Shown here: positions 57,280 through 64,000 of the stretch, piece by piece
Layout of the letters: each line of letters begins with the position of its first letter
Position numbering within the stretch: the first letter of the stretch is position 1
From: Rhodobacteraceae bacterium HIMB11
Lineage (GTDB): Bacteria; Pseudomonadota; Alphaproteobacteria; Rhodobacterales; Rhodobacteraceae
Length of the DNA stretch: 64,000 nucleotides
Direction of reading: 5' to 3'
Assembly (NCBI GenBank): GCA_000472185.1
Contig: AVDB01000003.1
Span: forward strand, 186,001 to 250,000
Translations under genes and position numbers: made by a program
The notes under the pieces: generated by a model
What the model saw: the letters and a program-made list of their open reading frames with translations, nothing else
The model's database searches: none
What the model was told of the DNA's origin: nothing

Positions 57280-57700
57280 GATGGCAGAGCTTCACCGCGC
57301 CGAGCCAACTGGACAGCGCGCATGGAGCGAAGCTGAGTTTTCCGCAATGATGTCCGCAAGTAATGCGTTATCCGTCACTTGCGACGCAGGGTTCGCAGTG
57401 GGTCAGGTTATACTGGACGAAGCCGAACTCTTTTTGATCATGACAAAACCTGAACATCGCAAGCAGGGGGTTGGGCACCGTATTTTGGCAACGTTTGAAC
57501 AACAGGCGTTTCAAAACGCAGTTCGACGCATCATTTTAGAGGTCGCTGATACAAATGCAGCGGCTCGGGCGCTCTATTCCGCAAACGGGTACCAACAGAT
57601 CGCAGTGCGTAAAAACTATTATACTTTCCCCAACGGAAGCCATGCTGATGCAATCGTCATGGAAAAACACCTGCAAAAAACAGCTGAAAACACAGAATAA
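57266..57700 (+). CDS. rimI: Ribosomal-protein-alanine N-acetyltransferase, RimI type
   Basis: 144 residues, GNAT fold. The acetyl-CoA loop is RKQGVGHRIL, and LEVADTNAAARALYSANGYQ is the typical RimI segment. Acetylates the N-terminus of S18 in E. coli. It starts within tsaB. Its stop codon lies in the loop of an imperfect hairpin (57686-57714) that may act as a weak terminator. Confidence 0.9.
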   Translation: MTPAEMAELHRAEPTGQRAWSEAEFSAMMSASNALSVTCDAGFAVGQVILDEAELFLIMTKPEHRKQGVGHRILATFEQQAFQNAVRRIILEVADTNAAARALYSANGYQQIAVRKNYYTFPNGSHADAIVMEKHLQKTAENTE

Positions 57701-57737
57701 ATTTTTCTGTTTTCCACAGAAATTCGTGAAAAACCAG

Positions 57738-57800
57738 TTGACGATTTGACCATTCAACGGCCTTAATAATGCATGGAACAACGCAGGGGGTGCCTGCGTT
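57738..57800 (+). promoter_or_regulatory. Possible promoter and leader hairpin of the BMP operon
   Basis: TTGACG (57738-57743) with TTAATA about 19 bases downstream could be a weak promoter. AACGCAGG (57780-57787) and CCTGCGTT (57793-57800) form a perfect 8-bp hairpin that ends 19 bases before the start codon, just ahead of GGGAGA. It may affect ribosome access or mRNA stability. It does not resemble a purine riboswitch. Confidence 0.35.
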
Positions 57801-57819
57801 CTCAACCGGGAGAAATATC

Positions 57820-58809
57820 ATGAGCATGATGAGTAAAATTTTAGGCGCAACAGCTGCATTCGCGCTAAGCGCAGGGGCCGCATTGGCAGAACCCGCGCTG
57901 ATCTTTGACCTAGGCGGTAAATTTGACAAATCATTCAACGAAGCTGCGTTTAACGGCGCAACACGTTGGGCCGAAGAAACAGGTGGATCATTCCGCGAAA
58001 TCGAATTGCAATCAGAAGCACAGCGTGAACAAGCACTGCGTCGTTTTGCCGAAGCAGGCGCTAACCCAATCGTGATGGCGGGCTTTGCCTTTGCAACGGC
58101 GTTGGATTCTGTTGCCGCAGACTATCCTGACACAAAATTCGCAATCATCGACATGGTTGTTGACAAACCAAACGTGCGTTCGGTGGTCTTTAACGAACAC
58201 GAAGGATCATACCTTGTTGGTATGATGGCGGCGCAAGCGACGAAATCAGGCACCGTTGGATTTATCGGCGGTATGGACATCCCATTGATCCGCAAATTCG
58301 CATGCGGATATGTCCAAGGTGTAAAAGCGGTTAACCCAAGCGCGACAGTCATCCAAAACATGACAGGCACAACACCAGCGGCATGGAACGATCCACTAAA
58401 AGGATCTGAGTTGACCAAAGCGCAAATCGCACAAGGTGCGGATGTTGTGTACGCAGCAGCAGGCGGCACAGGTGTTGGCGTTCTGCAAACAGCCGCGGAC
58501 GAAGGCATCTTGTCAATCGGTGTGGACAGCAACCAAAACTACATGCACCCGGGCAAAGTTTTGACATCTATGTTGAAGCGCGTTGATAACGCTGTTTACG
58601 ATGCGTTCACACAAGGCGCAAACCTTGAAACAGGGTTCAACGTAATGGGTCTTGCTAACGGTGGTGTTGGCTATGCACTTGACGAGCACAACGCATCATT
58701 GGTCAGCGCAGACATGCAAGCGTCTGTAGATGCAGCGGCAGGACAAATCGCATCAGGCGCATTGTCAGTGCATGATTATATGTCAGACAATGCCTGCCCA
58801 GTCGAATAA
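57820..58809 (+). CDS. BMP-family nucleoside-binding protein of an ABC transporter
   Basis: 329 residues. Signal peptide about 1-24 (ending AALA), then the BMP/PnrA fold: ALIFDLGGKFDKSFNEAAFN, FIGGMDIPLIRKFACGYVQG and IGVDSNQNYMHPGKVLTSM. Related proteins capture purine nucleosides in the periplasm. It is the first gene of a complete transporter operon. Codon use is narrow (many GCA, ACA, CCA), consistent with high expression. Confidence 0.93.
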   Translation: MSMMSKILGATAAFALSAGAALAEPALIFDLGGKFDKSFNEAAFNGATRWAEETGGSFREIELQSEAQREQALRRFAEAGANPIVMAGFAFATALDSVAADYPDTKFAIIDMVVDKPNVRSVVFNEHEGSYLVGMMAAQATKSGTVGFIGGMDIPLIRKFACGYVQGVKAVNPSATVIQNMTGTTPAAWNDPLKGSELTKAQIAQGADVVYAAAGGTGVGVLQTAADEGILSIGVDSNQNYMHPGKVLTSMLKRVDNAVYDAFTQGANLETGFNVMGLANGGVGYALDEHNASLVSADMQASVDAAAGQIASGALSVHDYMSDNACPVE

Positions 58810-58814
58810 ACACG

Positions 58815-60377
58815 ATGGGCAATGCAAACACAGAGGGGCGGCAGGAAACTGCCGCCCCAGCCATTGAGCTTCGCGGTATTTCCAAAGCCTTTGGCCCCGT
58901 TCAAGCAAACAAAGATATTTCAATCCGCGTCATGCCTGGCACGATCCACGGGATCATTGGCGAAAACGGTGCGGGCAAATCGACGTTAATGTCGATCCTT
59001 TTTGGTTATTACAAGGCAGACGCTGGTGAAATTTTCATCAGCGGTCAAAAAACACAAATACCAGATAGTCAGGCAGCAATCGCTGCAGGCATCGGAATGG
59101 TATTTCAACACTTTAAATTGGTTCAGAACTTTACCGTTCTGGAAAACGTTATTTTGGGTGCAGAGGACGGCGCCCTACTGAATACATCCCTGCGCAACGC
59201 GCGCGCAACATTGCGCCAATTGGCCCAAGAATACGAGCTTGAGGTGGATCCAGATGCCGTGATCGAGGATCTGTCCGTTGGGCACCAACAGCGCGTCGAA
59301 ATCCTAAAGGCGTTGTATCGGCAGGCAGAAATCCTAATCTTGGACGAACCAACGGGTGTCTTGACCCCCTCTGAGGCCGATCAACTTTTCCGTATCCTGC
59401 GCCGCCTGCGGGGAGAGGGGAAAACAATCATCCTGATTACGCATAAACTGCGTGAAATTATGGACATCACCGATACCGTGTCCGTTATGCGGCGCGGGGA
59501 AATGACAGCAACGGTGAAAACCAGCGAAACCAATCCCCAAGAATTGGCCGAGCTTATGGTTGGGCGCAAAGTTTTGTTACGCGTAGACAAAGCGCCTGCA
59601 GAGCCCAAAGACGTAGTTTTAGAAATTGAAAACCTTCGCGTCATCGACGATGCAGGCGTTGAACGCGTCAAGGGGATCAACCTGAATTTACGTGCGGGTG
59701 AAGTGCTGGGAATTGCGGGTGTCGCAGGTAATGGGCAATCAGAATTGCTTGAGGTGTTGGGCGGATACCAAACGGCCAGTGGCAAAATCACCGTGAACGG
59801 ACAGGAAATCGACCTAACAGGTAAAAAATCAGACGGTCAATCCCGCCGCGCCCGCGGCATTGCCCATGTTCCAGAAGATCGCCAAAGCGAAGGTTTGATC
59901 ATGGATTATACCGCGTGGGAAAACGTTGTCTTTGGCTATCATGGGGACCCACAATTTCAATCAGGCCTGTTCATGAACAACGCCGCAATCAAGGAAGATG
60001 CAGCGGGCAAGATGGAACGTTTTGACGTGCGTCCGCCTAATCCGCGATTGATGGCCAAAAATTTCTCTGGTGGGAACCAGCAAAAAATTGTTGTGGCCCG
60101 CGAAATTGAACGGGACCCAGATATCTTATTGGTGGGCCAACCTACACGAGGTGTTGATATTGGTGCCATCGAATTCATTCACAAACAAATCATTGCGCTG
60201 CGGGATCGTGGCAAAGCGATCTTGCTCGTTTCTGTTGAATTGGATGAAGTCCTGTCGCTGTCTGATCGGATCGCCGTTATGTTTGATGGTCAAATCATGG
60301 GCGAACGCCTGCCACAAAACACGGATGAGCGCGAATTGGGGCTGTTAATGGCCGGCGTAACAGGGGAGGCAAGCTAA
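58815..60377 (+). CDS. Nucleoside ABC transporter, double ATPase
   Basis: 520 residues with two ABC cassettes. First: Walker A GENGAGKST, signature LSVGHQQRVEIL, Walker B LILDEPTG. Second: GVAGNGQSE as a degenerate Walker A, signature FSGGNQQKIVVARE, then GQPTRGVD. The second site is degenerate, as is usual in this family (YufO/RbsA-like). The stop overlaps the first permease start as TAATG. Confidence 0.93.
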   Translation: MGNANTEGRQETAAPAIELRGISKAFGPVQANKDISIRVMPGTIHGIIGENGAGKSTLMSILFGYYKADAGEIFISGQKTQIPDSQAAIAAGIGMVFQHFKLVQNFTVLENVILGAEDGALLNTSLRNARATLRQLAQEYELEVDPDAVIEDLSVGHQQRVEILKALYRQAEILILDEPTGVLTPSEADQLFRILRRLRGEGKTIILITHKLREIMDITDTVSVMRRGEMTATVKTSETNPQELAELMVGRKVLLRVDKAPAEPKDVVLEIENLRVIDDAGVERVKGINLNLRAGEVLGIAGVAGNGQSELLEVLGGYQTASGKITVNGQEIDLTGKKSDGQSRRARGIAHVPEDRQSEGLIMDYTAWENVVFGYHGDPQFQSGLFMNNAAIKEDAAGKMERFDVRPPNPRLMAKNFSGGNQQKIVVAREIERDPDILLVGQPTRGVDIGAIEFIHKQIIALRDRGKAILLVSVELDEVLSLSDRIAVMFDGQIMGERLPQNTDERELGLLMAGVTGEAS

Positions 60378-61471
60378 TGCAAAAAATGCCAGTCTGGGCC
60401 GATGTCATTCTAATTCCGCTTGTGTCGCTATTGCTTGCGGCCTTGCTATCCGCCGCTGTCATCGTGGGCATTGGCGAAGATCCCCAAGCCGCGCTGAACC
60501 TGATGATTTCTGGTGCGCTTGGGTCAACCTATGGGTGGGGTTACACGCTTTATTATGCGACGAACTTTATCTTTACAGGTTTGGCCGTTTCTGTGGCCTT
60601 TCATGCGAAACTGTTCAACATCGGTGGCGAAGGTCAGGCGATGTTGGGTGGCCTTGGTGTCGCGCTCGTCGCGCTTTATATCCCTTGGCCACATTGGAGT
60701 TTTGCGCTGATCGGTTGCACGATTGGGGCCGCATTGCTTGGGGCCGCATGGGCCTATATTCCCGCGATTTTGCAGGCAAAACGTGGATCACACATCGTGA
60801 TCACCACGATCATGTTCAACTTCATTGCCTTTGCTCTGCTAAATTATTTGTTGGTAAACGTTATGCGTCCTGCGGGATCTATGGACCCAGCAACGGCAAG
60901 TTTTCCTGAGGCCACGCATCTACCGACACTGCATATGTTGCTAGAACCCTTTGGCATCAAATTTTCCAAGGCTGCGCCTGCGAATGTCAGCTTGGTTGTG
61001 GCACTATTGGCGGCTGTTTTTGTGTGGCTGCTGATTTGGCGTACGCGTTTGGGCTATGAAATCCGCGCGTTTGGGCATTCAGAATCGGCCGCACGATATG
61101 CAGGAATAAACCCAGTTCGCATCACTGTGATCGCGATGATGGTGTCAGGCGCTCTCGCAGGTATGATGTCGCTGAACACAACCATGGGCGAAGGTGAACG
61201 GTTGATCCTGAATTCGACCGAGGGTGCAGGGTTTATTGGGATTGCTGTCGCACTGATGGGGCGCAGCCATCCTGTTGGTGTTGTCGTTGCCTCCATCCTC
61301 TTTGGCTTTCTCTATCAAGGTGGGGCGGAATTGGCACTCTGGACCAGTATCCCACGCGACTTGATCGTCGTCATTCAGGCGCTGGTCATTCTGTTTACAG
61401 GAGCGCTGGATAACATGGTGCGTATGCCGCTGGAACGTTTGATCCTCATGTTTGGCCGCAAGGAGGGTTAA
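60377..61471 (+). CDS. Nucleoside ABC transporter permease 1
   Basis: 364 residues, about 8-10 helices of the BPD_transp_2 type. NIGGEGQAMLGGLGVALVAL and RAFGHSESAARYAGINPVR (coupling-helix region) are family features. Inner-membrane half of the transporter. It starts in the overlap with the ATPase stop and is followed after 3 bases by the second permease. Confidence 0.92.
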   Translation: MQKMPVWADVILIPLVSLLLAALLSAAVIVGIGEDPQAALNLMISGALGSTYGWGYTLYYATNFIFTGLAVSVAFHAKLFNIGGEGQAMLGGLGVALVALYIPWPHWSFALIGCTIGAALLGAAWAYIPAILQAKRGSHIVITTIMFNFIAFALLNYLLVNVMRPAGSMDPATASFPEATHLPTLHMLLEPFGIKFSKAAPANVSLVVALLAAVFVWLLIWRTRLGYEIRAFGHSESAARYAGINPVRITVIAMMVSGALAGMMSLNTTMGEGERLILNSTEGAGFIGIAVALMGRSHPVGVVVASILFGFLYQGGAELALWTSIPRDLIVVIQALVILFTGALDNMVRMPLERLILMFGRKEG

Positions 61472-61474
61472 AGG

Positions 61475-62449
61475 ATGTTTGATGTTTTAACCGATCTGCT
61501 AACCGTCCTTGATTCAACCATGCGCCTATCCACGCCACTGTTGTTGGCCTGTCTGGCGGGATTATTTTCCGAACGGGCTGGAATTTTCGATATCGGGCTC
61601 GAGGGCAAAATGCTGGCCGCGGCCTTCTTTTCTGCGGCCTTGGCCTATGTCACGGAAAATGTTTGGTTGGGGTTGGCCGCGGGGATTGGGGCGTCGATGC
61701 TATTATCCCTGCTCCACGGTGTGGCGTCGATCACATTTCGCGGCAATCAACTGATCTCGGGTGTTGCGATCAACTTCCTTGCGGCGGGGATGACCGTATT
61801 GATCGCCCAAAGTTGGTTTAAACAAGGGGGCCGTACGCCTGCGCTGCTAAGTGGCGGTCGCTTTGAAAACATAACTCTGCCCTTTGCTGATGCGTTAAGT
61901 GTCATTCCGATCATCGGTCCGTTTTACAAAGAGGTGGTTTCTGGCCACACAATACTAGTCTATGTCGCATTATTAATGGTGCCGCTTACGTGGTGGGTTT
62001 TGTTCAGAACACGTTTTGGATTACGCTTGCGCGCCGTGGGCGAAGCCCCCGAGGCCGTCGACACCGCGGGTGTGTCGGTTATTGGCATGCGCTATAGCGC
62101 GGTGATTATTTGCGGTGTTTTATGCGGGATCGCGGGGGCCTATATGGCAACTGGTCTGCAGGCAGGGTTCGTAAAGGATATGACCGCAGGACGCGGATAC
62201 ATCGCCTTGGCCGCCCTAATCTTTGCCAAGTGGCGTCCGTGGTATGCGCTGTCGTCTTGCCTATTGTTTGGCTTCTTACAGGCGGTGGCCCTGCGTCCAG
62301 ACTTGATCAAAGGGTATCTTGGGTTTGAGGTTCAGGTGCAATTATTGGACGCCCTGCCCTATATTTTGACGGTCATTATCCTTGCTGGTTTTGTAGGGAA
62401 AGCAATCCCGCCACGTGCGGGTGGCGAACCTTATGTGAAAGAACGATAA
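61475..62449 (+). CDS. Nucleoside ABC transporter permease 2
   Basis: 324 residues, about 8 helices. FDIGLEGKMLAAAFFSAALA matches the second permease of BMP-type systems, and RAVGEAPEAVDTAGVSV is the coupling segment. AAGGAGGG precedes the start. It completes the operon, which is then closed by a hairpin at 62474-62500. Confidence 0.92.
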   Translation: MFDVLTDLLTVLDSTMRLSTPLLLACLAGLFSERAGIFDIGLEGKMLAAAFFSAALAYVTENVWLGLAAGIGASMLLSLLHGVASITFRGNQLISGVAINFLAAGMTVLIAQSWFKQGGRTPALLSGGRFENITLPFADALSVIPIIGPFYKEVVSGHTILVYVALLMVPLTWWVLFRTRFGLRLRAVGEAPEAVDTAGVSVIGMRYSAVIICGVLCGIAGAYMATGLQAGFVKDMTAGRGYIALAALIFAKWRPWYALSSCLLFGFLQAVALRPDLIKGYLGFEVQVQLLDALPYILTVIILAGFVGKAIPPRAGGEPYVKER

Positions 62450-62473
62450 ATTTTTGCACTCTCGTGGGCCTTT

Positions 62474-62500
62474 CCAGCCCTTGAGGGCTTGCAATTTTTA
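62474..62500 (+). terminator. Probable terminator of the nucleoside transporter operon
   Basis: AGCCC-TTGA-GGGCT (62476-62489) is a short perfect stem followed by TGCAATTTTTAAA. It is 26 bases after the last permease. The T-run is displaced by a few bases, so strength is uncertain. Confidence 0.55.
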
Positions 62501-62523
62501 AATGTCTTGCGCTAGGGATGCTC

Positions 62524-63444
62524 ATGCAAATCTACCTGCCCATCGCCGAAGTTTCTGTGAACATCTTTCTCCTCCTTGGACTTGGGGGAATCGTTGGTGT
62601 TTTGTCAGGTATGTTTGGGGTTGGCGGTGGCTTTCTGATGACGCCACTCTTGTTTTTCATTGGCATCCCACCTGCCGTGGCTGTCGCGACTGAGGCGAAC
62701 CAAATTGTTGCCTCCTCCTTCTCGGGCGTGCTGGCCCATTTCAGGCGAAAAACCGTTGATTTCAAAATGGGAACGGTGCTGTTGATCGGCGGTCTGACGG
62801 GGGCCGCAGTTGGTGTTGTTATCTTCAATTACCTTAAGGCGCAGGGGCAAGTCGACCTGTTGGTCAAGCTGTGCTACGTCGTCTTTTTGGGCGTCATCGG
62901 GTCGCTGATGTTTGTCGAAAGCCTGAATGCGCTGCGCAAATCGCGCAAAAACGCAACTGTTACAACCACACGCCGTCAACGCGGTTGGATGCAGGCGCTG
63001 CCGTTCAAAACACGTTTCCGCACCTCTGGCCTTTATATCTCGGTATTGCCGCCATTGGTTGTGGGACTGTTTGTTGGGATCCTATCCGCAATCATGGGTG
63101 TTGGAGGCGGGTTCATTATGGTGCCCGCGATGATTTATTTGCTGGGTATGCCGACCAAGGTCGTTGTGGGGACATCCCTATTCCAAATCATTTTCGTCAC
63201 GGGTTTCACAACGCTGCTACACGCAACCACGAACTATACCGTTGATATGGCGCTTGCTGTTTTGTTGTTGGTGGGCGGCGTAATCGGCGCACAAATTGGC
63301 ACGCAAATCGGTACACGCCTACGCGCAGAACAACTGCGTATTTTGCTGGCAATGATGGTTTTGGCGGTCTGCTTCAAATTGGCCTTGGACCTGTTGATTG
63401 AGCCGAGTGAACTTTATTCCCTTGGCGCAGCAGGAGGCCATTGA
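62524..63444 (+). CDS. TSUP-family (TauE/SafE) permease
   Basis: 306 residues, about 8 helices in two repeats. VGVLSGMFGVGGGFLMTPLLF and VGILSAIMGVGGGFIMVPAMI are the duplicated GVGGG signatures. The family exports or imports sulfite, sulfoacetate or similar anions. ATG 62524 suits AGGG at 62514 better than ATG 62518. Its stop overlaps the next start (TGATG), so it works with the TIGR02186 protein. Confidence 0.9.
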   Translation: MQIYLPIAEVSVNIFLLLGLGGIVGVLSGMFGVGGGFLMTPLLFFIGIPPAVAVATEANQIVASSFSGVLAHFRRKTVDFKMGTVLLIGGLTGAAVGVVIFNYLKAQGQVDLLVKLCYVVFLGVIGSLMFVESLNALRKSRKNATVTTTRRQRGWMQALPFKTRFRTSGLYISVLPPLVVGLFVGILSAIMGVGGGFIMVPAMIYLLGMPTKVVVGTSLFQIIFVTGFTTLLHATTNYTVDMALAVLLLVGGVIGAQIGTQIGTRLRAEQLRILLAMMVLAVCFKLALDLLIEPSELYSLGAAGGH

Positions 63445-64000
63445 TGCGCATTTTGGCCCTCATCCTTTGTATGATCCCTCTCTTCGCTTCTGGCGAGGAA
63501 ATCGTATTGGGGATGAGCCAGGACGAAGTGGCCATCACCGCCACATTTGATGGCTCAAACATTCTCGTATTTGGAGCTATCAAGCGCGAAAGCGCCATTC
63601 CCGAGGGGGAATTGGGGGTCATCGTTACGATTGCCGGCCCATCAGAACCCGTCGCAGTACACCGCAAGGAACGCAGGTTCGGCATATGGGTAAACACAGA
63701 CACCGTCGAAGTGGATGCCGCGCCCAGCTTTTATGCGATTGCAACCAGCGCACCATTGGACCGTATCCTGAAAGATACCGAAGATTTGCGTCACCAAATT
63801 TCCATTGAACGCGCAATCCGTTCGGTTGGTGCCCCTATGACAATTACGGATGCCAATGCATTTAGCGATGCGGTGATCCGTATTCGTAAATCTCAGGACC
63901 TCTATAAACGGTCGGAAAACTCTGTTCTGGTGGATCAAGAAACTTTGTTTAGGACATCGGTTGATATGCCCGCAAACCTGACTGAGGGTGATTATTACAC
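63444..64000 (+). CDS. TIGR02186-family protein, C-terminus beyond the window
   Basis: An open frame of at least 185 codons from ATG 63444, behind GGAGG, still open at the window end. Signal peptide MRILALILCMIPLFASGEE. The mature part has IVLGMSQDEVAITATFDGSN, ILVFGAIKRE and RRFGIWVNTDTVEVDAAPSF, the pattern of TIGR02186 proteins, which stand beside TSUP permeases in Rhodobacterales. Presumed periplasmic or membrane-anchored partner of the permease; function unknown. Confidence 0.85.
   Translation, partial: MRILALILCMIPLFASGEEIVLGMSQDEVAITATFDGSNILVFGAIKRESAIPEGELGVIVTIAGPSEPVAVHRKERRFGIWVNTDTVEVDAAPSFYAIATSAPLDRILKDTEDLRHQISIERAIRSVGAPMTITDANAFSDAVIRIRKSQDLYKRSENSVLVDQETLFRTSVDMPANLTEGDYY

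Noticed and set aside
57701-57819. Purine riboswitch before the BMP operon
   Set aside because: The leader is short and has only one hairpin; no three-way-junction pattern is visible.

Overview
The window looks like chromosome from an alphaproteobacterium of the Rhodobacterales (Roseobacter group) with moderate GC. This rests on recognised protein families and gene orders: nfuA-tsaB-rimI, ubiK-lgt-midA-pgeF, lrp beside trxB, hsp20 beside a DUF1150 gene, ycjX-GNAT-ycjF, csaA-proC-ybjN, and a sulfite-exporter-like permease beside a TIGR02186 gene. No species can be named from the sequence alone.

Layout. (1) Positions 1-3635 look like the end of an integrated element. They hold two unknown membrane proteins, several small unknown proteins, a possibly phage-derived protein (1801-2685) and a 25-codon relic of a second copy of its C-terminus. 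The element ends inside a tRNA-Leu(UAA) gene: only the 5' half (3636-3675) is present. (2) 3828-15995 is housekeeping: rhomboid protease, inositol monophosphatase, copper chaperone, rpmB, meaB, hrpB, truA and the ycjX/ycjF pair. (3) 16198-23198 holds argD-argF, a SulP transporter facing mtnP-apt (methylthioadenosine salvage), and tdk. (4) 23195-34577 holds csaA-proC-ybjN, ubiK, lgt-midA-pgeF, lrp/trxB, small heat-shock and DUF genes, purEK and a lone phnM-like gene. (5) 35434-43196 holds groESL with a near-perfect CIRCE operator, an M3 peptidase, a ThiF-like protein, dut, coaBC and an rpoH sigma factor. (6) 43291-48172 holds cobU-cobC, a twice-frameshifted comM, gshB, yraN with an in-frame stop, and rsmI. 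(7) 48235-57700 holds an LppC-like lipoprotein, glnD, murJ, a rhomboid homologue lacking catalytic residues, trpS, usp, nfuA, tsaB and rimI. (8) 57820-64000 holds a complete BMP-type nucleoside ABC transporter, a TSUP permease and the start of a TIGR02186 gene.

How the genes work together. mtnP releases adenine from methylthioadenosine and apt recaptures it. The BMP transporter, purEK, tdk and dut also serve nucleotide supply. groESL carries a HrcA-type operator and the window also encodes RpoH, so two heat-shock circuits are represented. Five convergent gene pairs share their stop codons through a palindromic TTAA or CTAG.

I found no clear new defence, secretion or biosynthetic system. The points most worth following are the split tRNA-Leu and the element beside it, the three lesions in comM and yraN, an inverted pair of consensus DnaA boxes at 25039-25063, and several strong palindromes in intergenic regions.
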